A DNA stretch of 64,000 nt, taken from Lachnotalea glycerini (GTDB lineage Bacteria > Bacillota > Clostridia > Lachnospirales > Lachnospiraceae). Below the pieces are notes generated by a model, which was not told where the DNA came from, searched no databases, and saw only the letters and a program-made list of their open reading frames with translations. The translations under genes were made by a program, and so were the position numbers. Shown here in pieces: positions 10,209 to 19,995 of this stretch. The stretch's first letter is position 1, and each line of letters opens with the position of its first letter. Location of the stretch: positions 124,001-188,000 of the forward strand of contig NZ_QICS01000007.1 in assembly GCF_003201285.1 (NCBI RefSeq). Direction: 5' to 3'.

Positions 10209-12011
10209 ATGAATATTACATTATTTCCTAAACGTATCTTTCGCATTACTAAGATAAAAAAACAATTATACTTTATTTATATTTTTGCGCTATTAATTCC
10301 AATCTTACTTATTGGAATATTTTTAATTACTAATACCTATCATTTGCTGTTAAAGCACTATCAAAATCAAATTGAGGCAGATAACATACGTGTTAAGTCA
10401 ATTATGTTTGACGTTACAACTAATGTTTATAATCTGTCTGATGATTTATTCTCTGATAAGGATTTGCAGGTTTTATTGGCAAACCATTATTCATCTAAAG
10501 AAGAGTCTGCAAAAGCATGTAATAACTACAGTAAAATCACAAATTTTATCAATAAAAATACATATATTTCTGATATTAAGCTTTACACAAATAATCAAAC
10601 AATTGCCGAATATGGAAATTTTATTCCTGCTACGCAGGAAATTAAAGAAGCATTATGGTATCAGGAGGCTAGTAATCATGCTGATATTATTTGGAAAAGC
10701 ATGGAAACGACGGACTATTGGAAGCACACTTCTCAAGAACTTAGTCTGATAAGGAGAATACCTGTTATTTCAACTGGTGAATACGCCATACTGGTCATTC
10801 AAATAAGCAACAATTATCTAAAGAACAGAATTCAGAACAATTCGCTGTTTACGGCTGTATCAGTAAATAATGAACCTGTATTTTATAGCACAAACCGCAG
10901 CCTGGTTGGCTGTAACGTGGATTTTTCCATTGATTATGAACAAAATCAATATCAATATTTAGGGCAGTTTACCTATGACGAACAGAAAAGTATTGCTTGT
11001 ATTTCCACTTTACTTCCCTACATTTCCAAGGACAAAATCTATATTTCAACCTTGGATTTTAATGCTCTGCCTGATGCTTATCACATTGTAGCCTTTTGCA
11101 GTATCATTATATTGATTGCCTGTATTGTGCCCTTTATATTGTTCACGCTGTTTACCAATCATTTCAGTACACGTATTAATACATTGCTTCGTGAAATGCA
11201 TAAGGCAAGTAATGGCGATTATAATATTATTGATAATTTCAAAGGAAATGACGAGTTATCTGAGGTATTCTCAGACCTGAAAGTAATGATTCGCTGTATC
11301 ATGCAAATGGATTCAAAAATGTATGAAGCAAAACTAAAGGAAAAGGAGTTTACTAACCAACAACAGAAAATGGAATTTAAAATGCTTGCCAGCCAAATAA
11401 ATCCTCATTTTATTTACAATACACTGGAAACTATACGCATGCAATCATTTACTTCTGGAAACCGTGATGTAGCAAATGCAATTAAGCTGCTTGGCAAATA
11501 TTTGCATTACGTACTGGAAAATACAGGTACGTCCTCGACTACACTAAAAAAAGAACTGGATTACATACAGACCTACCTTGCCATTCAAAAGCTCCGTTTT
11601 GATGATAGGGTCAACTATCAATTAATGATTCAGGATGCTTTGAATTTAGAAGAATATCAAATACTTCCTCTGCTTTTACAACCAATTGTGGAAAATGCGA
11701 TTCTTCATGGTCTTGAAGGTACAAACGAAAATGGCAAAATTATAATCGATGTAAAGGTAATTGAGGAAGAGTTTCTTATCATAGATATTTTTGACAATGG
11801 GCTGGGAATGACAGAGGACAAACTTCTTGAACTAAATCAAAATATCCAAACTCGAAAGCAAAATAAAACTTCAAACATTGGTTTATATAACATTAATCAA
11901 CGTATAAAGTTATATTATGGCAATGCTTATGGAATGAATATCAAAAGCCGTTTAGAAGAAGGAACACTTGTGACACTCACACTTCCTTCACATAACACAA
12001 TGGAGGATTAA
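10209..12011 (+). CDS. Sensor histidine kinase, YesM-like
   Basis: This is a 600-residue membrane sensor kinase. Helix 1 is at about 20-42, followed by an extracytoplasmic sensor region at about 43-290, helix 2 at about 297-322, HAMP, a His_kinase domain with NPHFIYNTLE (phospho-acceptor His400), and a HATPase_c domain with PIVENAILHG and DNGLGM. This is the LytS/YesM class found beside carbohydrate ABC importers. The response regulator follows 4 bases after the stop. It probably senses an extracellular sugar, possibly through the neighbouring binding protein, and controls the divergent GH31-GH3 unit and the LplABC-like importer; that target assignment is inference from position. Confidence 0.92.
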   Translation: MNITLFPKRIFRITKIKKQLYFIYIFALLIPILLIGIFLITNTYHLLLKHYQNQIEADNIRVKSIMFDVTTNVYNLSDDLFSDKDLQVLLANHYSSKEESAKACNNYSKITNFINKNTYISDIKLYTNNQTIAEYGNFIPATQEIKEALWYQEASNHADIIWKSMETTDYWKHTSQELSLIRRIPVISTGEYAILVIQISNNYLKNRIQNNSLFTAVSVNNEPVFYSTNRSLVGCNVDFSIDYEQNQYQYLGQFTYDEQKSIACISTLLPYISKDKIYISTLDFNALPDAYHIVAFCSIIILIACIVPFILFTLFTNHFSTRINTLLREMHKASNGDYNIIDNFKGNDELSEVFSDLKVMIRCIMQMDSKMYEAKLKEKEFTNQQQKMEFKMLASQINPHFIYNTLETIRMQSFTSGNRDVANAIKLLGKYLHYVLENTGTSSTTLKKELDYIQTYLAIQKLRFDDRVNYQLMIQDALNLEEYQILPLLLQPIVENAILHGLEGTNENGKIIIDVKVIEEEFLIIDIFDNGLGMTEDKLLELNQNIQTRKQNKTSNIGLYNINQRIKLYYGNAYGMNIKSRLEEGTLVTLTLPSHNTMED

Positions 12012-12015
12012 CTTA

Positions 12016-13551
12016 ATGAATGTATTTATAGCAGATGATGAAGCAATCATAAGAGAAGGATTGAAATATATAGTTGACTGGAAAGAATTAGGGTTCTCTC
12101 TTTGTGGCGAAGCAAATAATGGCGACGATACCTTAGCCGGTATATTAACACTTAAGCCCGATTTGGTTCTGCTGGATATTCGTATGCCCAAATTAGAGGG
12201 AACTGAAATTGTGCGCATATCAAGAGAGCGTAATTATAAAGGACATTTTATTATTTTAAGCGGTTTTTCGGATTTTAAGTATGCCCAGACTGCAATTCGT
12301 TATGGAGTAGATTATTACCTGACGAAGCCAATTGATGAAGACGAATTAACCAATGCAATTACTTCAGTTAAAGAAACAATAAAAGCAGAGCAAATACATA
12401 CCGATTCCATACGTCAATTTAAAGAAAAGGCTAAGCATACTGTCCTGCGTGATATTCTTCTTAATTCCAGTGATTTTGAGTCATTAAATTTAAAGGAGCT
12501 TAACATTCTTGATACAAAATATCAGGTTATCATTTATGAAAATTATAATCGTGATTCATTTGGTCAAAATTATAGCTTTGCTGAATTATTAAAGATTTCT
12601 AATAAAGAAAATCATTTCTTTGAGCATCTTAAGATTCACGAAAAGGATATTATCGTATTAAAGGGCAGCTATGCACTGGAACGTTTTTTGGATGTATTGC
12701 GTCATTACCGCAACATACCGCAAAAGGGGTCTTACCTTGATTCTATATTTCTTGCTTATGGACGCATTGTAACAAGAGCAGATGACATTCATTATTCCTA
12801 TGAGGATGCCTTAAATCTCATGAACCGCCGATTTTTCTGCGAACAAAACCGACATGCCATCGGCTATCAAAAATTACCTGATGTGAAGCAAAAAGATGAA
12901 ATAAATCCTCAGGATGCTAAGTTTTATAGTAATAAATTGTGTAACTACATTCAAAGCTATAATCGAAATATGATTGTTGATACTTTAGTCACTTTAGAAA
13001 AGACACTTTATTTGACTCAAACTGATGTGCCGAATATCAAACTGTTTTTAACCGATATCTATTTGCAGATAAAACAGGAAATAGATCATGTTTACAGTAC
13101 AATGGATATCCCATTTCCAAGTAATTCTTCTGTAATTAACTTTATTGATAGTAAATATTATTTATATGAAATTATTCAATTTTTTTCAGAACAGTTTGAA
13201 ATGGTAATGAAAGCAATTGGAAATTCCTCGAGTGACAGCATTTTGGATGATATTGTTTATTATATTAATCACAATTTTCACGAAAATATTAAACTAGAAA
13301 CAATTGCTCCGCTATTTGGCTATAACAGCTCATATTTAGGAAAAATATTCAATAAAAAAATGGGGGGGAATTTTAATTCTTATATTGACCATGTAAGAAT
13401 AGAACACTCCAAAAAGCTTCTTATTGAAAATCAAATGAAAGTATACGAAATTTCAGAACTGGTCGGTTACAAAAATGTAGATTACTTTCATAAAAAATTC
13501 AAAAAATATGTAGGAATGAGTCCAGCCGAATTTCGAAAACGAAATGTTTAA
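12016..13551 (+). CDS. Response regulator, YesN-like (REC + AraC HTH)
   Basis: This is a 511-residue regulator. The N-terminal receiver domain has acidic pair ADDE, phospho-acceptor Asp54 in LVLLDIRMPK, and a conserved Lys in YYLTKPID. A long middle region without a recognised fold follows. The C-terminal AraC-type double helix-turn-helix (about 408-511) contains YNSSYLGKIFNKKMGGNFNSY and YFHKKFKKYVGMSPAEFR. It is the partner of the kinase immediately upstream. Its likely targets are the flanking glycosidase and transporter units. Confidence 0.93.
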   Translation: MNVFIADDEAIIREGLKYIVDWKELGFSLCGEANNGDDTLAGILTLKPDLVLLDIRMPKLEGTEIVRISRERNYKGHFIILSGFSDFKYAQTAIRYGVDYYLTKPIDEDELTNAITSVKETIKAEQIHTDSIRQFKEKAKHTVLRDILLNSSDFESLNLKELNILDTKYQVIIYENYNRDSFGQNYSFAELLKISNKENHFFEHLKIHEKDIIVLKGSYALERFLDVLRHYRNIPQKGSYLDSIFLAYGRIVTRADDIHYSYEDALNLMNRRFFCEQNRHAIGYQKLPDVKQKDEINPQDAKFYSNKLCNYIQSYNRNMIVDTLVTLEKTLYLTQTDVPNIKLFLTDIYLQIKQEIDHVYSTMDIPFPSNSSVINFIDSKYYLYEIIQFFSEQFEMVMKAIGNSSSDSILDDIVYYINHNFHENIKLETIAPLFGYNSSYLGKIFNKKMGGNFNSYIDHVRIEHSKKLLIENQMKVYEISELVGYKNVDYFHKKFKKYVGMSPAEFRKRNV

Positions 13552-13591
13552 TAAAGCAAATATTTATTAATTAAACTCTAATCAAAAATTC

Positions 13592-13629
13592 TACCTCCAA
13601 TCCATCTTTAAAGTGACAAATTGGAGGTA
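13592..13629. terminator. Bidirectional terminator between convergent units
   Basis: TACCTCCAAT and its exact complement form a 10-bp stem with an 18-base loop. On the minus strand a GAATTTTTG tract follows, which suits the binding-protein gene. The plus-strand tail is weaker. Confidence 0.75.
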
Positions 13630-13659
13630 TCTATTTCATTCAAAAGGGTATTGAATAAC

Positions 13660-15456
13660 TTACTGCTCAGCTGCTGCTTCTATCCTTGCAGCATTTTGAT
13701 CCTTTGCGTTTTGCATATCAACAGCCAATACCTGATCATAACCAAGTCCCTTTACAATATCCTGCATTTCACTTAATAAGCTGTTAAATTCATCTTCACT
13801 GGAAGCAAATACCATTTTCCATGAGTACTCAACAATAATTGCCTTGCATTGTCCTCTTAAAGTGGTTATCTCAGAGTCCTCAGCGGGAGTTATGTAGGAA
13901 GAACCAGGTGCTACCATAAGTTTATCATTATTCTGTAGATATTCTAATGTTGTTTTCGCATTCATTTGTGTCTGCCAATCAATATCAAGCAAAGTCGTGT
14001 TAGCCTCAATAACAGAATCCCACAGATTATAGTTGTATGCACATCCTGTCTTTGGATCAATATCTGCCGGTGATACTGCCTGGAAATTAAGTGCTGATAC
14101 ACCATCTTTCCATGTACCGCCTCCCCATTCATCCGGAACTTGTGTTTCTCCGCCATCGTAGAAAGCTTTCCAGCCAAATTCTGTTAAAGAGGCAACATTG
14201 TCTTTCATTTCCCAAGTAAGTCCTTCTGGCCCACAAGATTTAGCTGTTTGAGCTGCTGAATCCTCAATACCTTCTGGTGAATATAACCAATCAATAAAGT
14301 CTGCCAGTCTTTCCTTATCTTCTGCCTTGCTTCCAATTCCGATGCACTGTCTGTCACCGTTTGGTTTACATCCGTAAGAAAATATACTCATATCGTCAAA
14401 GGATGAAATCATAAAGCCTTTACCAGCAGCTTTATTCTCTGTTGTATTATACGCTGACTGACCAAGCCAAGGCCATGGTGAATATAAAATCTGACCATCC
14501 TGATATTTTGTGTAGAGGGTATCATAGTTTTGTGTCGTAGATTCTGGATCAACGATTCCCATTTGGTTTGCATCATAATAGAATTTTAAAACTCTTGTAT
14601 ACATTGAATCACTGTCAATAATACTTTGGTACTCTGAGCCATCTGCCTTTGCCAACACAAAGCCAAGCTCATCAAAGCCATAAAAACAGGTTGGCTGCTT
14701 TGCCAAACACATCATATTTCCATCCCAATCCTTAAATAAAGAAATTCCATATGTCTGTTTTCCTGAATCGCTGGTAGGAACAGCTTCCTGCATTGCCTTT
14801 AACACAGGAAGTAAATCCTCAAGCGTACTCATAGGTGTGTAGCCGATTGCTTTGTAAGCATCCCAGCGAAGATAAGGTCCAAAAGTAGGGTCTAAGCCTT
14901 CAGACGGTGTAATTGCCGATTGTTCTGAAACACTGGCAGGAATTGCGTAAACACCATCCTCCTTCACTAAATCATTTAATGAATCAATACCTGACTGATA
15001 TTGCTTTAAGTACTCTTTATCAGCGATTAAATCCGATAAATCTGTCAATAATCCTGCGGTTACCATATCCTGTAGCTTTCCGTCGTCTGCACCATAAATA
15101 ATCAAATCTCCTAGATCTCCTGCTGCAGAACGAGTCTGGTATAAAGTATCTCCTCCCCCTGAAACATTTGGTGAAATCATATTAAGCTCCATATTGAATT
15201 TATCCTTGACTATTTTAGCAAACCACCCTGATTGAATCCCTTGGTAATTTGCTAATCCGTCAAATACATCTACCGTGATAAATTCCGGATACTTTTTTTC
15301 ACCTTCGGTTTCAGTGTTATTACTGCCTGCTTCATTTGTGCTTTCTTCATCACTCTTGGTCGTATTGGATGTACTTTTTGCATCGTTTTTGCAGCCTGCC
15401 AGCGTTGAAACTGCTAACACTGTGCACAATAGCACACTTAGAAATTTCTTTCTCAT
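13660..15456 (-). CDS. Extracellular sugar-binding lipoprotein, LplA-like
   Basis: This is a solute-binding protein of about 598 residues with a lipoprotein signal: MRKKFLSVLLCTVLAVSTLAGC, with the lipobox cysteine in LAGC. The long size (over 550 residues) is typical of the LplA/YtcQ class of binding proteins for oligosaccharides. I chose the ATG at 15456 because GGGGG lies 8 bases upstream; the upstream TTG at 15471 overlaps this site. It is the last gene of a permease-permease-binding protein unit. No ATPase is present, as usual for these systems, which share a common MsmX-type ATPase. The cargo is unknown; the neighbouring GH31 and GH3 point to xylogluco-oligosaccharides. Confidence 0.9.
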   Translation of the reverse strand: MRKKFLSVLLCTVLAVSTLAGCKNDAKSTSNTTKSDEESTNEAGSNNTETEGEKKYPEFITVDVFDGLANYQGIQSGWFAKIVKDKFNMELNMISPNVSGGGDTLYQTRSAAGDLGDLIIYGADDGKLQDMVTAGLLTDLSDLIADKEYLKQYQSGIDSLNDLVKEDGVYAIPASVSEQSAITPSEGLDPTFGPYLRWDAYKAIGYTPMSTLEDLLPVLKAMQEAVPTSDSGKQTYGISLFKDWDGNMMCLAKQPTCFYGFDELGFVLAKADGSEYQSIIDSDSMYTRVLKFYYDANQMGIVDPESTTQNYDTLYTKYQDGQILYSPWPWLGQSAYNTTENKAAGKGFMISSFDDMSIFSYGCKPNGDRQCIGIGSKAEDKERLADFIDWLYSPEGIEDSAAQTAKSCGPEGLTWEMKDNVASLTEFGWKAFYDGGETQVPDEWGGGTWKDGVSALNFQAVSPADIDPKTGCAYNYNLWDSVIEANTTLLDIDWQTQMNAKTTLEYLQNNDKLMVAPGSSYITPAEDSEITTLRGQCKAIIVEYSWKMVFASSEDEFNSLLSEMQDIVKGLGYDQVLAVDMQNAKDQNAARIEAAAEQ

Positions 15457-15552
15457 TCTATTTACCCCCAAATTTTATTTTAGCAAAATAAATAAACAAT
15501 ACTATTTATTTTGTTTTGCTCCTTATATCAAGAAACCTATTGCACTTTTCTC

Positions 15553-16482
15553 TTACCCCTTTACAGAGCCAATCATAATACCCTTAACAAAATACCTTTG
15601 AAAAATGGGATAGATACATAAAATCGGTATAACCACAATAACCGTTACCGTCATTCGAATTGATGTAGGTGTCTGTTGAGTGGCCAATGCCATCATATCA
15701 GCTGCACCTCCTCCACCTGTTGCATTATTAATCAATGCTTTTAGAGAATTTGCCTGATTAATATAACAATATAATAAATATTGCAATGAATATAATTTCT
15801 GGTCGGTAATATAAATTAAAGTATCATAGAAATTATTCCATTGGTTAACTGCAGAAAAGATTGCAATGGTCGCTAAAATCGGCTTACAAGTCGGCAGAAT
15901 AATTCTTAAAAATACGGTTATTATTCCTGCCCCGTCAATTTCTGCTGCCTCCTGTAGAGATGATGGAATTGATTCCACATACGTTTTTACCAATATAATA
16001 TTAAATGGCTGGACAACAGCCGGTATAATATATACCCAAAACGTATTCGTTAAATGCAGATTTTTCATAGTTAAAAACATTGGAATCAAGCCTGCATTAA
16101 AATACATCGTTACTACAATAAAGCGATACCAAAATTTCCTGCCCCACATTTTCTGTTGGGTAAACATAAATCCTAAAAATGAGGATGCTAATACAGTAAA
16201 TGTAGTTCCAAGCAATGTTCTTGCTATTGATATCATTAAAGCAGTTCCAAGCCCCCTAATCTTAATTACATTAATATAATTTTGAATATGTATTTCCTTT
16301 GGTATCAAATTAATTACGCCATTTGCGCTTAACTGATTGGAACTAATTGTATTGATTAGAAGATAATAAAATGGATAGATACAAATTAAAGTAAAAATCA
16401 TAAAAAACCCATAATTTAATATATTAAAAATAACATCCGATGAATTTAATTTCATTCGTTTCGCCTTAACCATCTGTTTCAT
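15553..16482 (-). CDS. Sugar ABC transporter permease, LplC/YtcP-like
   Basis: This is a membrane permease of the MalG/CUT1 class, about 309 residues with about six helices. The EAA-like loop ESIPSSLQEAAEIDGAGIITVFLRIILP contacts the ATPase. The ATG at 16482 has GGAGGG 8 bases upstream; the ATG at 16497 overlaps that site and is rejected. It is the middle gene of the importer operon, and ends about 100 bases before the binding-protein gene. Confidence 0.9.
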   Translation of the reverse strand: MKQMVKAKRMKLNSSDVIFNILNYGFFMIFTLICIYPFYYLLINTISSNQLSANGVINLIPKEIHIQNYINVIKIRGLGTALMISIARTLLGTTFTVLASSFLGFMFTQQKMWGRKFWYRFIVVTMYFNAGLIPMFLTMKNLHLTNTFWVYIIPAVVQPFNIILVKTYVESIPSSLQEAAEIDGAGIITVFLRIILPTCKPILATIAIFSAVNQWNNFYDTLIYITDQKLYSLQYLLYCYINQANSLKALINNATGGGGAADMMALATQQTPTSIRMTVTVIVVIPILCIYPIFQRYFVKGIMIGSVKG

Positions 16483-16542
16483 TATAAATCCCTCCATGAA
16501 TGCCTCAAAGGCAAATACTTCCTTGATGTGAACTCAATTTAT

Positions 16543-17496
16543 TTATATAATCGTTTCTCCTCTTACCCTTTTGGAGACATGATTGACAATAAATAAAAGA
16601 GTGACACTCACGATACTCTTAAGCATACCAATTGCGGTTGCCAGCGATGGACTTTTACCCGTCATACCAATATTGTATACATATAAATCAAGTACCTGTA
16701 TATGCGCTTTATTAAAGGAATTTTGAAAAACATAATATTGGTCTAATCCATTATTTAAGAAATTAGCTACTGCAAGCATAAGCAAAACAAAAAAGGTAGG
16801 CATCAATGCCGGCAGGGTGATATACCTCATCAACTTAAAGCGATTGGCTCCATCTACCTTGGCTGCATCATATAATTCCTGATCTACTCCGGCAATTGCC
16901 GCCAGATACATAATAGACCCCCAGCCAAGCCCTTTCCAGGTATACCATACAAGCATGGAAAGCCATGTATGTGAATCACCGTCCAGAAATTTAAGCGGAG
17001 TTGAAATCACTCCCAGATTCATTAATATGGTATTTACCATTCCTGTATTCGTAAACAAGCTATAGGCAACTGAATAAACCATAACCCAACTAATAAAGTT
17101 AGGTACTGTTGTAAAGGTTTGTACAAAATTTTTGAACCATTTACATTTTATTTCACTTAAAAAAATTGCAAAAATCACAGGTAAAAAGGAAGTTGCTAGC
17201 GTTAAGCCACTCATTGCAAATGTATTTATCATAACCTTTAACAACTGACTTACCTGCGTTTTATTGGAAAATAACATTTTAAACCATTGCATACCTACAA
17301 AATCGCATTGTGATAATTTAAGAGGCGGTCTGTAATCAAAAAAGGCATATGCCCAACCATGTAGTGGAAAATAAGAAAATGCAAAGGACAAGATTAAAAA
17401 TGGCACTATGTACAAAAACATTATCTTTCCTTGTACATTTTTCTTTTTCTTTACTTTCTCTGACTCTTTTGTCTGTAGGGATAATATATTTTGCAT
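16543..17496 (-). CDS. Sugar ABC transporter permease, LplB-like
   Basis: This is a 317-residue permease and the first gene of the importer operon. Its EAA-like loop reads AAIAGVDQELYDAAKVDGANRFKLMRYITLP. AGGAGG lies 6 bases before the ATG. A short positively charged cytoplasmic tail (ESEKVKKKKN) precedes the first helix. It partners the LplC-like permease and the 598-residue lipoprotein. The substrate is inferred from neighbours only. Confidence 0.9.
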   Translation of the reverse strand: MQNILSLQTKESEKVKKKKNVQGKIMFLYIVPFLILSFAFSYFPLHGWAYAFFDYRPPLKLSQCDFVGMQWFKMLFSNKTQVSQLLKVMINTFAMSGLTLATSFLPVIFAIFLSEIKCKWFKNFVQTFTTVPNFISWVMVYSVAYSLFTNTGMVNTILMNLGVISTPLKFLDGDSHTWLSMLVWYTWKGLGWGSIMYLAAIAGVDQELYDAAKVDGANRFKLMRYITLPALMPTFFVLLMLAVANFLNNGLDQYYVFQNSFNKAHIQVLDLYVYNIGMTGKSPSLATAIGMLKSIVSVTLLFIVNHVSKRVRGETII

Positions 17497-17656
17497 TTTT
17501 AACCTCCTGATATTCGTACTTTCATTCTTACTAAATCATATGCTGATTGGCTAAATAAATAGTAGCATTTTTTTTCTTTTCTGAATACAGGAAAAATTAA
17601 ATATAGAATGTAGTAATAATTCCATTATATAAAATAATAATTCAAGATATTGGAAT

Positions 17657-19174
17657 TTATTTCAATGTAACAATTCTTTTCTTTTTAGGTATTTTGGTAA
17701 CAGTATTCTGATGCGTCTCAAAAAAATTTAAAATTAATTCTACCATTTCAGTATTTATCTCTTTTACTTTTTTGCATTTTGGATACATAGAATAACCTCC
17801 TGCTCCGCTTGCTCGGTAATTATTGATGCAAACCAAAAAGATGTCCTCCTCAGCGATATTTTTTTGGTGATATTTTAATAAGCTGACACGCTCACCTGGC
17901 TTTTTGGCTGGGTCAATTTGGTACTCAATTCCTGCATAGTAATCGTAATTATAGTGCTCTGTCTTTGGTTCTAAGAATTGCTTTGCTATCGTCAATTCTC
18001 CCCTGTCATTTAATTGAAAATACTCTGCACTCCGCTCGATTGCTGCTTTTACATCCTCTCCAGTCATTTCAAGCACAACTAATGTATTGGGATAAGGGTA
18101 AGTGGCTATGATATCCCTTCTGGTTACTATTTTGTCAAACCCCTTTACATCATTTGGCAGACTGCATACAGAAATCTGAGCCTTTGAGTAGTAGAGCTGA
18201 ATATAATTGATAAAAGAAGCAATCTCATTTCCCTCAGATGCCATCTTAAGCTTACTTTCCGGCATAAGAGCCTTTGTAAGCTCTCCAACCTTTTTCTCCA
18301 GCCAGCTTTGTACTTTTGTTTCAATCAAATAGAATGCATTCGTATCAAACTCCTCTTTCCTCTTAGGTTTTTCTATTCTGGATTGAATTTTGACGTCTTT
18401 ATTTTCAACAGAAATTTCTGCCACATGATACTCTACTCCATTTTCCTTAGGCTGTAGTACATAGGTGTGATGTACGTATTGTCCATGTATGGACATATGT
18501 TGATGTCCTGTCAGTAATAGATCAAAGTCAAGCTCCTTGCAAATTCGATATGCGATATTTTCTGAAGTCTCAGACAGTAACTCGCCTGTTTCAAGATTTC
18601 TTTCAAAGCCTCCATGATAGATACAAAGTGTAATGTCTACTTGATTTCTCAATTGTTCTAAGGAATACTGTGCTTCTTTAAAGGTATCTGTTATATTCAA
18701 GTGTTCTAAATTTTCCTTTTTTTCCCATATGTTAACATAATCTGTTACAAGTCCTACTATTCCTACTTTCATCCCATTTTCCATCATTTTGATATCATAA
18801 GGATACAGATAATTATTATTTAGGTCTTTGACATTTTGACACACACATTTTGCATTTAGGCTTTTAATATAGTCTTTTAGATAATCCTGTCCATAATTAA
18901 AATCATGATTACCAATGGTTACGTAATCGTAGCCGCATGAATTCATAATCTGAGCAATAATCTGATTGGATTTGATTTGATTTTGACAGTAGTAGGCAAA
19001 GGCAGATCCTTGTAACATATCTCCTCCATCTATTATCAGTGTATTTCCATCCTTTTTAAATTGATTTGCACATTGAAAGAGCCCCATTTCTTTAACTTTT
19101 TTATCTGCATAACTGGTAGGAAAAAAATAACCGTGAATATCGGAGGTATAATAAATTTTTATACTATTTCTCAT
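17657..19174 (-). CDS. Cytosolic 5'-nucleotidase-like metallophosphoesterase
   Basis: This 505-residue protein has a calcineurin-like phosphoesterase domain: metal-binding motifs TSDIHG (about residue 10-15), IDGGDMLQG, IGNHDFNYG and LTGHQHMSIHG. A 5'-nucleotidase C-terminal domain follows, with YTYPYPNTLVVLEMTG-like and NNYRASGAGGY signatures. Unlike most family members it has no signal peptide: the catalytic domain starts at residue 5. The start codon is 2 bases after the stop of the second PhnE gene, so it is translationally linked to the importer. It probably removes phosphate from an imported nucleotide, cyclic nucleotide or related ester; the family hydrolyses nucleoside phosphates and nucleotide sugars. 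Confidence 0.88.
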   Translation of the reverse strand: MRNSIKIYYTSDIHGYFFPTSYADKKVKEMGLFQCANQFKKDGNTLIIDGGDMLQGSAFAYYCQNQIKSNQIIAQIMNSCGYDYVTIGNHDFNYGQDYLKDYIKSLNAKCVCQNVKDLNNNYLYPYDIKMMENGMKVGIVGLVTDYVNIWEKKENLEHLNITDTFKEAQYSLEQLRNQVDITLCIYHGGFERNLETGELLSETSENIAYRICKELDFDLLLTGHQHMSIHGQYVHHTYVLQPKENGVEYHVAEISVENKDVKIQSRIEKPKRKEEFDTNAFYLIETKVQSWLEKKVGELTKALMPESKLKMASEGNEIASFINYIQLYYSKAQISVCSLPNDVKGFDKIVTRRDIIATYPYPNTLVVLEMTGEDVKAAIERSAEYFQLNDRGELTIAKQFLEPKTEHYNYDYYAGIEYQIDPAKKPGERVSLLKYHQKNIAEEDIFLVCINNYRASGAGGYSMYPKCKKVKEINTEMVELILNFFETHQNTVTKIPKKKRIVTLK

Positions 19175-19176
19175 TT

Positions 19177-19983
19177 TTAACCTCTTGCTAATTTGACACG
19201 TATTTTTGTTGAAATCACTTCAATTACTAATATTAATACAATCAAACCTGTTAATATGGCACCTGCCTCATTCCAACGATAAGCATTCATAGCATAGATC
19301 AGTGGTGCTCCAATTCCTCCCGCTCCTACCATGCCAAGTACAGTTGCATCCCTAAGATTCATATCAAAGCGATAAATTATGGTAGACATAAAATCCGGAA
19401 ACAATTGTGGAATAATACCATAGCGGATTTTCTGCAACGTGGTACACCCTATTGCATCTAAGGATTCTAATATTTTAATGTCTAAATCTTCAATTGACTC
19501 AATATACATTTTTGATATCATCCCAATAGAGCACAAAGACATTGTTAATAAACCTGTAAAGGCACCAGGACCTGTTACCCTTATAAACATTAGTCCATAA
19601 ACAAGGGCTGGTACGGTTCGTATTGCCATAATGAAAACTCTAACCAATAATGCAACTGGTCTGGCGACTACATTAGCAGCAGACAAAAAAGACAACGGTA
19701 CAGACAAAATTGCTCCGACGATTGTTCCTAAAAATGCGATGCACATTGTCTCCAACAGCAGATAGGCAACTCCATTTTCAGACAGGTCAAATAGCAATTT
19801 CGTGTCCGGATGAAATATTCCAGTTATAATACAGCCTGCCATTTCCACTCCTTTTGCTGTTATCTTATAATTGACTGTACTTGATGACCATGCAAGCATG
19901 ATTCCAATAAGAAATGCAATGCTTAACTGTAGTATCCAACGTTTTGGTTCTTCTTCATATTTTACTAATATTTTTTGATTCAT
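19177..19983 (-). CDS. phnE: Phosphonate-type ABC transporter permease, PhnE (second)
   Basis: This is a 268-residue permease with about six helices. The family loop MYIESIEDLDIKILESLDAIGC and the C-terminal LRDATVLGMVGAGGIGAPLI are PhnE hallmarks. GAGG lies 8 bases before the start, which is 12 bases after the first PhnE gene. It pairs with that gene to form a heterodimeric pore. The phosphoesterase gene follows after 2 bases. Confidence 0.92.
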   Translation of the reverse strand: MNQKILVKYEEEPKRWILQLSIAFLIGIMLAWSSSTVNYKITAKGVEMAGCIITGIFHPDTKLLFDLSENGVAYLLLETMCIAFLGTIVGAILSVPLSFLSAANVVARPVALLVRVFIMAIRTVPALVYGLMFIRVTGPGAFTGLLTMSLCSIGMISKMYIESIEDLDIKILESLDAIGCTTLQKIRYGIIPQLFPDFMSTIIYRFDMNLRDATVLGMVGAGGIGAPLIYAMNAYRWNEAGAILTGLIVLILVIEVISTKIRVKLARG

Positions 19984-19995
19984 CCTTCATCCTCA

